Assembly (NCBI GenBank): GCA_963832945.1
Contig: CAWHVV010000011.1
Span: 62,001-126,000 of the forward strand
DNA length: 64,000 nucleotides
Source of the DNA: JAFEDN01 sp963832945
GTDB lineage: Bacteria > Pseudomonadota > Gammaproteobacteria > Coxiellales > Coxiellaceae
Reading direction: 5' to 3'
The notes beneath the pieces were generated by a model. The model was not told the DNA's origin. It made no database searches and worked only from the letters and a program-made list of their open reading frames with translations. Positions 25,781-34,927 of this stretch are shown in pieces; position 1 is the stretch's first letter, and every line of letters begins with the position of its first letter. A program made the position numbers and the translations under genes.

Positions 25781-26473
25781 ATGTTTGCGACCATGCTTGA
25801 AAATCTTCCGGCAATGGCGTCCGGCCTGTGGATCACAGTGCAATTGGTGTTATGTTCATTAGCGGCTGGATTATTATTAGCAATTATTTTTACCTTATGC
25901 CGTTCCACCGGCAAATTTTACTTTCGGGGGCCCATTGATGCTCTGGTTTTTTTTGTCAGGGGCACCCCATTATTAGTGCAAATTTTCATTATTTATTACG
26001 GCAGCGGCCAATGGGCATGGCTGCGCGGCACTTTTTTATGGGATATTTTACGGCATCCCTTTGGCTGTGCCACGGTGGCTTTAACCATTAATACGGCGGC
26101 TTACACCACGGCGTTATTAAGCGGCGCTATTCGCGCTGTACCGCGAGGAGAAATTGAAGCCTGCCAGGTTTTGGGATTATCCAAATGGCAAATGTTGTGG
26201 CGTGTGATTTTACCCCGCGCCTGGCGGATCATTTTGCCGGCATACTCTAACGAAGTCATCATGATTTTGAAGAGTACTTCATTAGTCAGCACCATTACTA
26301 TTCTCGATTTAATGGGAGTGATGCGGCAAATGATCGCCCGAACTTACGAAGTGCTGCCGTTTTTCATCCTGGCGGCAATTTTTTATCTGTGTCTTAACGC
26401 CCTGATCATCGCAATTTTTAAATTTCTGGAAAGAAAATACCGGGTGGCAGTCATTAGTACGTCATCCATTTAA
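25781..26473 (+). CDS. artM: Amino-acid ABC transporter permease (ArtM type)
   Basis: 230 residues, second membrane subunit. It carries VFFVRGTPLLVQIFIIYYGSG and the EAA loop GAIRAVPRGEIEACQVLGLS, characteristic of ArtM/HisQ partners. It begins one base after the artQ stop. The last about 15 bp of its coding sequence are repeated in inverted form near 27945-27958, where the right arm of the large inverted duplication ends. Confidence 0.9.
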   Translation: MFATMLENLPAMASGLWITVQLVLCSLAAGLLLAIIFTLCRSTGKFYFRGPIDALVFFVRGTPLLVQIFIIYYGSGQWAWLRGTFLWDILRHPFGCATVALTINTAAYTTALLSGAIRAVPRGEIEACQVLGLSKWQMLWRVILPRAWRIILPAYSNEVIMILKSTSLVSTITILDLMGVMRQMIARTYEVLPFFILAAIFYLCLNALIIAIFKFLERKYRVAVISTSSI

Positions 26474-26994
26474 TTCTGACCGATTGACTCGGACTTCTTA
26501 TTCCCAAGGCTGTCCCGAGTTTTTTTATATTTTAATCATTGCCATGTGTATGTGAAAATATGTAGAGAGATAACTATATTGATTTAAACCCCCTCCGCGG
26601 TATTCCCGGCATCCGCCCAAAGGCTCGCAGGATCTTCACTGCGGGTCCTGTCAGACTCCACTCAGTCCCCGTGCTCGTTACGCGTAATAGCAGGCGCATA
26701 GCACGGTTAGAGAGATTGTGCAGTGAAGCTATTCAGAGCGCATGGGCGGAGCCGGTCCGCTTCACTGCGCGCGCGGCCTGAGTTCCGTCTGCCACCCGCG
26801 CTCATTGCGAATGGGCGGATGGCCGGGAATACCGCTATGTGCCCCGTCAAAATTTTCCTCAGGAACACATCCATGAAATCAGAGGCGAATCATCCCCGCT
26901 ATCCCAAACCAAAGTAGGCAATTCAGTAACGAATATAAGGTTTTACCCTTTAACAAGTGCCTCATGTAAATCATATCTATGATCCCAAAAAAAA
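26457..26994 (+). repeat. Left arm of a large inverted duplication
   Basis: About 540 bp that reappear in reverse complement at about 27403-27960. The arm begins inside the 3' end of artM and runs to GATCCCAAAA near 26990. Shared landmarks include CCCGAGTTTTTTTATATTT, CATAGCACGGTTAGAGA, TAATAGCAGGCGCATAGCAC and ATATAAGGTTTTACCCTTTA. Similarity is high but interrupted by small differences. A third partial copy of its outer part lies at 34493-34638. Short open frames in it are not convincing genes. Confidence 0.85.
26487..26528 (+). terminator. Rho-independent terminator of the art operon
   Basis: ACTCGGAC (26487-26494) pairs with GTCCCGAGT (26512-26520) with one bulge, followed by TTTTTTTA. 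It lies 13 bp past the artM stop. Confidence 0.7.
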
Positions 26995-27093
26995 CAAAAA
27001 GCCAAAATTCATCTGTATAATTCCTTATAAACCATAACCTGACTGTATCTCCTTCTTAAGTTGCACATTGAATCAATTTTACCATATTGTACC

Positions 27094-27264
27094 TATTAGG
27101 GCCTGTTTACAATTCATTAATTATTCGCCGCCATTGCGAACGTCAGTGAAGCAATCCAGTGCGGAGCTTGTCTAAAGTACGAAACTGGATTGTATCGCTA
27201 ATGCTCGCAACGACAAAATTCTTGTGTAAAACATAATTAATGAATTGTAAACAGACCCTAATAG
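27094..27264. repeat. 171-bp MITE-like palindromic element
   Basis: The ends TATTAGGG(C)CTGTTTACAA... (27094-27125) and the reverse complement ...TTGTAAACAG(A)CCCTAATA (27232-27263) are about 30-bp terminal inverted repeats. A second inverted pair inside (GTGAAGCAATCCAGT versus CTGGATTGTATCGC, and TTGCGAACG versus CTCGCAACG) makes nested palindromes. No coding capacity. It sits in the spacer of the larger inverted duplication. Confidence 0.75.
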
Positions 27265-27402
27265 TTTCCGTAAAGTTTTAAGTGCTATTTTTGCATTCCC
27301 GATTCGATATCCGCAAATTTGTTGGAATTTTTTTAATAGATTCAGTCCAAAACGTCTCATCACCGACTAATTTTGAGCAAACCGACGGTTTCATATGATT
27401 CG

Positions 27403-27960
27403 CCTTTTTTGGAATCATAGATACGATTTTATACAAGGCACTTGTTAAAGGGTAAAACCTTATATTCGTTACCTGAATTTCCCTACTTTGGTTTGGGATA
27501 GCGGGATGATTCGCCTCTGATTTCATGGATGCGTTCCTGAGGAAAATTTCGACGAGGCACATAGCGGTATTCCCGGCCATCCGCCCATTCGCAATGAGCG
27601 CGGGTGGCAGACGGAACTCAGGCCACGCGCGCAGTGAAGCGGACCGGCTCCACTCATGCGCCCTGAATAGTTTCACTGCACAATTTCTCTAACCGTGCTA
27701 TGCGCCTGCTATTACGCGTAATGAGCACGGGGCCTGAGTGGAGTCTGACAGGACCCGCAGTGAAGATCCTGCGAGCCTTTGGGCGGATGCCGGGAATACC
27801 GCGGATGGGGTTTAAATCAATATAGTTATCTCTCTACATATTTTCACATATACATGGCAATGATTAAAATATAAAAAAACTCGGGACAGCACTGTTCTTA
27901 TTCCCTCTCCCACTTGTGGGAGAGGGGGGAATTGGTCAGAATTAAATGGATGGCGTATTA
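27403..27960 (-). repeat. Right arm of the large inverted duplication
   Basis: Reverse-complement partner of 26457-26994. It ends with a copy of the artM tail (GGTCAGAATTAAATGGATG) at about 27935-27955, just before the AAA ATPase gene. A REP-like hairpin (CCCTCTCCCAC/GTGGGAGAGGG, 27903-27926) interrupts it near the outer end. A 132-codon open frame on the minus strand (27278-27676) spans arm and spacer but resembles nothing known. Confidence 0.85.
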
Positions 27961-27968
27961 GGGTGTAA

Positions 27969-29153
27969 TCAAACTTTGGGCATCATGCGTTTCAGAAAGC
28001 CCTCAAATAGGGGTACGGTAAAAGCCGTGTCGCCGTGTTTCGGGCTGTAAATCATGCCTTTTTTAATGAGACTGTTTCGTAGTGGCGCGGCGTTTTGCAC
28101 GTCGATTCCCAATTCTTCGGCGACATCGCCTGATCTTTGCGGTTTATCTCCGAGTTCGGCCAGGGCGCGCAAATAGACCTGTTCGCGAGGCGTCAGGCGG
28201 TCGAAACGTACCCGGAAAAAACTTTTATCCAACTGCTGAATCGCGGCGCTGGTAGCTGCCTGAGCGATATCGATGTCTATCGGTGATTCTCCGGCAAGAT
28301 TCCATGCCTGATAACCCCATTCCTGCAAAAAATAAGGGTATCCTTCGGTAATGCGGATGATTTCGTCGAGAGCAGCTTCCGTAAAAGTAACGCCTTCTTT
28401 GATAACGGGAGCCTGTAAAGCCAGTTTTGCATCGACTGCTGTTAAAGGCCCTAATTCAGGATAATCAAACAGACGCTCCGCATAGGATTTGGCGCGTCCT
28501 GCCTTTCCCACCAATTGAGGCAAACCGGCGCCCAGGACAGTGACGGGTAATGATTCCTGAGAAATGATATGCGCGGCCATTATCAATGAACTCAATTCTT
28601 CTTCGTCTAAATATTGAAGTTCATCGATAATAATCGCTATCGCTGTATTGCGATCTTGGGCTGCTTCTCCGATGGCGATAAAAACCTGAGCAAGATCCGC
28701 TTCCAGATTGCCGCTGTCAGCGGTGCCTTTTTCGGGATCAATATCCAAACCAAAATCCAGTTCATGCATCCTGACAGTTAACTTGACTTTGGAGACAAAG
28801 CTTTTTAATACTCTAAACGCACGTTTTACCTTCGAGCTGATTTTATCTCCGGCATCCAGAGCAAACAGCATTTGACGCAATTCGGGGAGCAGAATTTCGG
28901 GGAGAGATTTTTTTTCATGCGCTTCTACCTTAATAATCTGATAATTTTCATTTTTGGCGATCCTGGCTATTTCCCGAAGCAGGACAGTTTTTCCTGTGCC
29001 GCGAAGCCCTACCATAAGGATACTTTTTGCAGGCCGTCCACGTTTAATCCTGCCGAGTGTCGTAAGCGCCTGTTGTAAAATATCTTTTCTCCCGGCCAGC
29101 TCAGGAGGTGGAGTTCCCGCGCCAGGAGAAAATGGATTATGAAGGGGGTCCAT
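27969..29153 (-). CDS. AAA ATPase with C-terminal winged-helix region
   Basis: 394 residues. Walker A is GLRGTGKT (about residues 49-56) and Walker B is AIIIDELQYLD. The module resembles the ORC/STAND-like 'ATP-binding protein' group found in many bacteria and archaea. The C-terminal 80 residues (LTPREQVYLRALAEL...GDVAEELGI) look like a winged helix. The N-terminus HNPFSPGAGTPPPELAGR is typical of the group. No neighbouring partner points to a function; DNA or stress-related roles are possible. It stands alone between the inverted duplication and rne. Confidence 0.8.
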   Translation of the reverse strand: MDPLHNPFSPGAGTPPPELAGRKDILQQALTTLGRIKRGRPAKSILMVGLRGTGKTVLLREIARIAKNENYQIIKVEAHEKKSLPEILLPELRQMLFALDAGDKISSKVKRAFRVLKSFVSKVKLTVRMHELDFGLDIDPEKGTADSGNLEADLAQVFIAIGEAAQDRNTAIAIIIDELQYLDEEELSSLIMAAHIISQESLPVTVLGAGLPQLVGKAGRAKSYAERLFDYPELGPLTAVDAKLALQAPVIKEGVTFTEAALDEIIRITEGYPYFLQEWGYQAWNLAGESPIDIDIAQAATSAAIQQLDKSFFRVRFDRLTPREQVYLRALAELGDKPQRSGDVAEELGIDVQNAAPLRNSLIKKGMIYSPKHGDTAFTVPLFEGFLKRMMPKV

Positions 29154-29223
29154 GTATAGCCAATCTTATCTTAAATTATCGATGTTATCATTTTATCAGA
29201 TAAATTTTATAAACTCAAACCGT

Positions 29224-31560
29224 TCATTTTTCAGACTCGGAACTGCCTGCGTTTTGAGTTTCTTTTTCCACCGGCTCCATGGCCTGCTCGGGAGGCGGAA
29301 CGGCCTCGGGAGCGAGTTCCTCATGAGTCCTGGGCAGGTCCGGTCGGGTGGTTATTTGCTGGAGCTGACTTTCACTCGGGGCAGTCGCCGGCGGCAGGGA
29401 GGGTGGAGGCTCCGGTGCAAATGACGGCTCAACGGGGATGTGCAGTTGTGGCGTCACAATGGGCTCTTCAGGTTCATAGGGCTGTTCTATTTTCATGGGT
29501 TCGACAGGTGGAATTTCCTGTTCTGATTTTTTGACCGGCCATGGCGCCGTTTCCGATGGAATGGGCGGCGCCTGGTATGACGGATTAACAGGTTGCCGGG
29601 GCGCCTGCGGCCCGCGGTGACCCTGTTTGGGCGCGGTCCGTTGTCCGGACTGTTCACCCGAGCCTTGACGGCGCTGGCCACGCTGTTGATCAGTTCGGGA
29701 TTGAGGCGCTTGCTCACCCCGTTGCGGCTGCTCCCCGCGATCGGCTCTATGCCGGTGCCGTTTGTTTCGGGGCTGTCCGGAGGAGGGCGGCTGGGAAACA
29801 GGAAGAACACTGGCCACAGGTGGTGGCGGCGTTACGGGTTTTTTTTCTTCGCTGGGAACCGAATAGCAGACTGCTTCTTTTTCACCGAGCAGCACTTCCC
29901 AGACCCGTTTAATAATACTGCTGCTGCTTTTCTTTCGCGCCGGCGGTGGGACTGTGGCAGTGGTAGTCAAAAATTCTTTAATAGCGGGTTCGCTTGCCTT
30001 GGTCATCGCTGTTTTTTTCCGTACCACTTGACTGCCGGCCTTTTGCTGCTGCTGTTTGATCACTTCATAACTGATCGACATGCGATTTTTTTCTTTGATT
30101 TTTCTAATCTGATAATGCGGAGAATGGAATTGCGGATTGGGAATAATCATAATATCCGCTTGCGTTTGCTGTTCAATCTGCTGAATTTGAACGCGTTTTT
30201 CATTGATCATGTAAGTGGCGAGATCAACCGGCAGCATCACTTGCAACTGCACTTGTTCTGTTTTGGCCGTTTGCTCCTGAATGAGATTAATAATTGAGTG
30301 AGCCAAAGATTCAACGGTACGGATGGAGCCTTGACCATCGCAACGCGGACAGGTTATGCGGCTTGAACGCCGTAAGGAAGAGCCCAGCCGCTGACGGGAC
30401 ATTTCCAATAGCCCAAACCGTGAAATCCGGCCAATTTGAATGCGCGCGCGATCTTGACGCAGCGCATTGCGCAGACAATTTTCCACTTCACGTTGATGAG
30501 AAGCTTGCAGCATGTCGATAAAGTCGATCACGATCAATCCGCCAATATCACGAATTCGCAGTTGACGTGCAATTTCTTCGGCGGCCTCGATATTGGTATT
30601 GAAAGCGGTTTCTTCAATATTGCTGCCTTTGGTGGCGCGCGATGAGTTAATATCGATAGCCACCAATGCTTCAGTGTGATCAATGACTAAAGACCCGCCG
30701 GAAGGCAGTTGCACATCGCGTTGATAAGCGCTTTCAATTTGTTCTTCAATATGGAAACGGCTAAATAAAGGTAAAAAACCGGTATACAGTTGTAAACGAT
30801 CAGCAAAATCCGGACGCACTTGGTTAATATAATGACGTGCACTTTCATAATGCGGTGGCTTCATCAATGATGACTTCCTGCATATCCTGACGCAGATAAT
30901 CACGAATCGCGCGAATAATCACATCGCTTTCTTGATGGATTAAATACGGTCCGGGCGTGCGATGGCGGCTTGTTTAACGGCTTCCCAATAACGCAACAGT
31001 ACGTTAAGGTCCCATTCTAATTCTTCTTTCAGAGCGTCCAACGCCGGCAGTGCGGATAATAAGGCCCATGCCTTCCGGAATTTGCAATTGATTGAAAGCT
31101 TCTTTTAAATGCTCGCGGTCGTCGGTTTCCACTCGACGGGAAATTCCGCCGGCGCGCGGATTATTAGGCATCAGCACTAAATAAGAACCCGCTAAACTGA
31201 TGAAAGTGGTGAATGCCGCGCCTTTATTGCCACGTTCTTCTTTTTCTACTTGCACGACCAATTCTTGACCAAGTTTTAGGACCGACCGATGTCGATATTT
31301 TCTTCGTTCGGGTCGACTTCAGTTAAAAAATATTCGCGGGAAATTTCTTTCAGAGGTAAAAAGCCATGCCGTTCTTCGCCATAATCGACAAATACCGCGC
31401 CTAGACTGGGTTCGATACTGCTAATTCGGCCTTTGTAAATATTCGCTTTTTTTTGTTGAAAATCAGGACGTTCAATATCGAGATCAATTAATTGCAGTCC
31501 ATGCACAACGGCAACACGCAACGCATCTGATTGCGTTGCGTTAATCAGCATTCTTTTCAT
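29224..31560 (-). pseudogene. rne: Ribonuclease E, reading frame broken by about four frameshifts
   Basis: Essential endonuclease and degradosome scaffold. Start MKRMLINATQSDALRVAVV at 31560 and the S1 domain are followed by frame changes near 31285, 31027, 30958 and 30857. The sequence is otherwise continuous: the S1 end SVLKLGQELVVQVEKEE, the LNVLLRYWEAVKQAA segment, LIHQESDVIIRAIRDYLRQD, then AIDINSSRATKGSNIEETAFNT and the zinc link CPRCDGQGS all appear in order. From 30850 to 29224 the frame is intact, ending in a Pro/Gln-rich C-terminal scaffold. Since the protein stays conserved across each shift, sequencing errors are more likely than a true pseudogene. Confidence 0.9.
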
Positions 31561-31580
31561 TGTTTCAAAACCTTTTAATC

Positions 31581-31636
31581 AGCGCTTCGATACTCTGTCA
31601 GAGTTCTGGTGATGCGTATATAGGCATCAAAGCGCT
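31581..31636 (-). promoter_or_regulatory. Predicted three-way-junction structure in the rne 5' leader
   Basis: An outer stem AGCGCTT (31581-31587) with AAGCGCT (31630-31636) encloses two hairpins: CTCT-GTC-AGAG (31593-31603) and TGATGC/GCATCA (31610-31615/31624-31629). It lies 20 bp upstream of the rne start on the transcribed side. Leader structures upstream of rne mediate RNase E autoregulation in E. coli; a similar role here is inference. Confidence 0.5.
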
Positions 31637-31834
31637 TAGTTAATTCCTGCCAGCATCCTGCTATTCGTAAATTAAAATTTAAATTAGCGAGGGCTGAATC
31701 CAAAATTTTTATTGGGTGAACATTGGGCACTTATAACCCTGAGGATCCATAGATCAATGCACAGGTATTTGTTACTATGCCAATTTGCTAAGTAATGAAC
31801 TATACCAGTTTTCAATCCTGTAGGCAAACAAATT

Positions 31835-32777
31835 ATGGCAATAAATATAGTGGTTATCCACCCGGAAGAAGCCGGGCAAAGAATAGATAATTTTATTTTC
31901 AAACACTTAAAGGGTGTTCCTAAAGTAAGAGTTTATAGAGCGATCCGTGAAGGCGAAGTGCGGGTAAATAAGGGCCGGATCAAGCCGGAATATCGTGTCC
32001 AACCGGACGATAAAATACGTATACCCCCGTTGGTGACGGCGGAGGCGCTGATGCCGGTCGCACCGAGAGCCGAGGTTAGTGAGGCGATTTCTACAACGCA
32101 TTGTCTATGAAGACGGTGGGCTTAATTGTCATTGACAAACCCTCGGGGCTGCCGGTTCACGGCGGTTCCGGCATTCAGGGTGGTGTGATTGAATTGTTGC
32201 GCATGATCCGGCCGGATTTGCGTTTTTTAGAACTCATTCATCGTTTAGACCGGGAAACTTCCGGTTGCCTGTTATTGGCCAAAAAGCGCCAAACTTTATT
32301 GGAATGGCACGACCATCTCGCCCGGCGTCATGCTCATAAACAATACCTGACTCTGGTTAAAGGCGAATGGCAGGGCGGTTCCCGCCGTGTGGAAGCGCCG
32401 CTATTAAAAAATACTCTGAGTAGCGGCGAGCGAATGGTCAGGGTATTTGCTGAAGGTAAGGCGGCTGTCACTTTTTTCATCCGTTCAAAGTCTCCAGGAA
32501 CATGAGCTTAATGGAAGCCTGGCCGCAAACCGGTAGAACGCATCAAATTCGAGTCCATTTGCAGCATATCGGTCATCCAGTGGCTGCGGATCAAAAATAT
32601 GGCGATGCGGATTTTAATCGTGAAGTCAGGCGCCTGGGACTCAAGCGATTATTTTTGCACGCCGCTTCCATCAGCTGTGCCAATTTTGGGTTATGTATTC
32701 CACTGTCCGCAGACCTGCGCGACTTCTTAAAAAAAAATAAATTAGGACTTAATCCAGTAATTCCCGGTGAATTTTAA
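31835..32777 (+). pseudogene. rluC: 23S rRNA pseudouridine synthase RluC, broken by about three frameshifts
   Basis: RluC makes pseudouridines 955, 2504 and 2580 in 23S rRNA. The S4 domain is at the N-terminus (GQRIDNFIFKHLKGVPKVRVYRAI, VRVNKGRIKPEYR), the catalytic HRLDRETSG follows, and GRTHQIRVH with HAA at the end completes the family pattern. Frame changes occur near 32091, 32118 (G run) and 32472 (run of six T). Bridging the shifts restores a continuous product (QRIVYEDG-LIVIDKPSG; FHPFKVSRNMSLMEAWP). It is divergent from rne as in E. coli. Sequencing error is more likely than decay. Confidence 0.9.
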
Positions 32778-32810
32778 CTGTTTGATTTAAAATAATAAAT
32801 CACCCTTATA

Positions 32811-32960
32811 AAAAATAATTTTCGTAGAAAATTATCCCCGCGATGGGGGATCGCAAGGGGGAGCAGCGCGCAGCGCTCCCCCTTCATTCCGAGCATCGGC
32901 TCTGCCGAGCGCAGGATAAAAACAGGAAGCAATTTTCGCTGTACTCAGCGGGAATTGCTG
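32811..32960 (+). repeat. Full-length intergenic copy of the palindromic element
   Basis: Contains ordered hairpins: ATCCCCGCG/CGATGGGGGAT, GGGGGAGCAGCGC/GCGCTCCCCC, ATCGGC/GCCGAG and AGCAATTTTCGCTG/CAGCGGGAATTGCT. It is the best reference copy for the element inside purL (9964-10110), the truncated copy at 6010 and the single hairpin at 53546. It ends 3 bp before the stop of the U-box gene. Confidence 0.85.
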
Positions 32961-32963
32961 GAC

Positions 32964-34451
32964 TTAATCCAGCCCTAAACTAACCGTATTTGAGTTTGAA
33001 ACTACCACTGTAGTACAGGCAGACAACAAATTTTCTCCATAACGGCGCCAATTCGCGTTACCGTCACTATCTTCCGTGCCGGGATCAGGAATTCGGGGAG
33101 GAATATAAGAACCCGGATGCAATAATGTTAAGCTGACTGTTCCCGAATTTTGATAGCCCGGAACATAAACTTGCGTTGAATCGTTCTGCATAAATTGCCG
33201 GACCCACCCACCAATTTCCCTGCCAAAAATGAAAATAAAACTGTAGCCTCGGTAATAAGACTCTGACAGTTCCCTGAATTTTCGACTGGCGGCGTTAGCT
33301 GAAAGAAAAAATCGGTCTTCGTTAACGCTGAGTTTCCTGGAATCAACTCCAATGGTGGAAAGAAAACTGGTCTCGCTGTCATTCGAAACGGTTAGTAAAA
33401 AATTTACCAGCTGAAGGTCATCGTCTCCTACTAATAATACTTTACCGAGCGAACCCGTTTTATATTCAGAGCCCCATCGGGTCACTACCACGAAATTAGG
33501 TAAAGGCTTTGGGTTTTTCATTTCGTCTATAAATTTTGATTCCGATAAATGGAATAGAGTACTTGGAACGCTCGCCGTCGTTATCGGATTATTCACATTA
33601 TCGCTGGAGGTTGATGTCAATGTTGAGCCTGAGTGGGGAACAGACGGGAAAAAAGTTTGCGTACTGGTTGTCGTCATTCTTGGTATATTTTCAGAAGTAG
33701 TGGATGAAGGATGTGCACTGTAAAGGCGATCTCCCCGGAAGTTAATAAAATCGTCTTCATCATCATCTTTAAAAAGATCATCGAATGACAAATCGGAATC
33801 CATAAAAGAAGATGTGCTTGAGTTTGAATGTGAGGCTGACAAAGTTTGTGTCATCGTCGTTGTAATTTCTGGCACATTCTGGGAAATAATGGAGGAAGAA
33901 TATTGTACCGGGCTGGAATGAGAATCTGAACGCCAGGCAGGATACGCAGTACTCCTGGAGCGTGCGCCTGTTTTTACTTCTTTTGAATCATTGTGGGCTA
34001 TCCAACCTAAAGCGTTAGCAGGAGCATTTGAGGGATAAAAAGAAGTTGACTCCCATGAGCCTGAATTTGAGGTTGAATGAGAATCAGAAGTGGCTGCGGA
34101 ACTAAAAATATCGTCCAATTTGTACCTTTCATGGCCGCTTTCGGGAAACTGAGTCAAATAAGATTCGACAATTTTTTTCAAGGATTTATTTAGAATAGAA
34201 TTATTCAAAAAAGGGCCGCGGCAAAAAGGACATCCTGAACAGTTTTCACTATCACCATTTCCATATTTGTACTTTAAATATGCCTCTTCTTCCATATTAT
34301 GGCCTTCTTTACAAACAATGACAGGATTAAGAAAAAAAGAAGTCGTAATAATGCATTTTAATCCCTCTTCATCAATGGCTGATGTTATTGCGGTGGCGCC
34401 TGGCTGTTCAAATTTATTATCGATGGATACGATCACGTCTTTTAAAGACAT
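32964..34451 (-). CDS. U-box plus degenerate Rab-like domain protein, candidate effector
   Basis: 495 residues. Residues 33-100 resemble a U-box E3 ligase domain: CIITTSFFLNPVIVCKEGH, then CSGCPFCRGPFLNNSILNKS and a closing LKKIVESYL helix. Residues 110-330 are Ser/Thr-rich low complexity with two related SxxNxPxxTTTxTQT segments. Residues 337-410 resemble a Rab small GTPase: KVLLVGDDDLQLVNFLL at the P-loop position, STIGVDSRKL at switch I and ESYYRGYSFIFIFG where Rabs have SSYYRGA...VYD. The P-loop GKS and the WDTAGQE motif are lost, so nucleotide hydrolysis is unlikely. No signal peptide. Flanked by dispersed repeats. A Dot/Icm-type effector acting on host ubiquitin or membrane traffic is inferred. 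Confidence 0.65.
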   Translation of the reverse strand: MSLKDVIVSIDNKFEQPGATAITSAIDEEGLKCIITTSFFLNPVIVCKEGHNMEEEAYLKYKYGNGDSENCSGCPFCRGPFLNNSILNKSLKKIVESYLTQFPESGHERYKLDDIFSSAATSDSHSTSNSGSWESTSFYPSNAPANALGWIAHNDSKEVKTGARSRSTAYPAWRSDSHSSPVQYSSSIISQNVPEITTTMTQTLSASHSNSSTSSFMDSDLSFDDLFKDDDEDDFINFRGDRLYSAHPSSTTSENIPRMTTTSTQTFFPSVPHSGSTLTSTSSDNVNNPITTASVPSTLFHLSESKFIDEMKNPKPLPNFVVVTRWGSEYKTGSLGKVLLVGDDDLQLVNFLLTVSNDSETSFLSTIGVDSRKLSVNEDRFFLSANAASRKFRELSESYYRGYSFIFIFGREIGGWVRQFMQNDSTQVYVPGYQNSGTVSLTLLHPGSYIPPRIPDPGTEDSDGNANWRRYGENLLSACTTVVVSNSNTVSLGLD

Positions 34452-34492
34452 ATTAACTACATTAAGGAAATATTAAAACCATCCATGCATTT

Positions 34493-34638
34493 CCGCAGTG
34501 AAGATCCTGCGAGCCTTTGGGCGGATGCCGGGAATACCGCGGAGGTGGTTTAAATCATTATTTAGTTATCTCCATACACACTTTCGCAAGGGTACTATGA
34601 CTGAATGATTAAAATATAAAAAAACTTGGGACAGGCCT
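34493..34638 (-). repeat. Third partial copy of the inverted-duplication sequence
   Basis: CGCAGTGAAGATCCTGCGAG, CCTTTGGGCGGATGCCGGGA and AATATAAAAAAACTTGGGACAG match the outer 140 bp of the right arm at 27755-27891. This shows that this part is a dispersed element and not only a product of the local duplication. Confidence 0.8.
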
Positions 34639-34726
34639 GAGCGGGAATTGCTTCCGCCTTGATTTTTACAACCTTACGGGTTAACATAAGCAACTTTTAA
34701 TTACCCATTTCAGTGGAGAAAATTCC

Positions 34727-34921
34727 ATGGCCGTACAAAAAAGCCGAGTTACCCGCTCAAGACGTGGCATGCGCCGTTCGCACGATGCAATATCCGCCGC
34801 CACTCTTTCCGTCGATCAAATGACGGGAGAAACCCATCGCCGTCACCACGTAGCCGCCGATGGCTACTACAAAGGCGAACAAGTCATTCAGGTAAAGGTA
34901 CCGACTGAAAAAGAAGAATAG
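34727..34921 (+). CDS. rpmF: 50S ribosomal protein L32
   Basis: 64 residues: MAVQKSRVTRSRRGMRRSHDA, the conserved bacterial L32 N-terminus, then an RRHHVAADGYYKG end. It starts the fatty-acid cluster as in E. coli. The yceD gene that normally precedes it is absent; the U-box gene and repeats occupy its place. Confidence 0.96.
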   Translation: MAVQKSRVTRSRRGMRRSHDAISAATLSVDQMTGETHRRHHVAADGYYKGEQVIQVKVPTEKEE

Positions 34922-34927
34922 TCATCC

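Noticed and set aside
27278..27676. 132-codon minus-strand frame in the inverted duplication
   Set aside because: The left arm holds a related but truncated frame (26723-26917). Arginine-rich composition from a GC-rich repeat, no ribosome-binding site and no family resemblance.
30850..31300. Programmed frameshifting in rne
   Set aside because: Several shifts close together in different directions and in ordinary sequence; no slippery site with a downstream structure is evident. Sequence error is simpler.
32964..34451. Functional GTPase activity of the Rab-like domain
   Set aside because: The P-loop lysine/serine and the DxxGQ motif are missing, so only a pseudo-GTPase reading is defensible.
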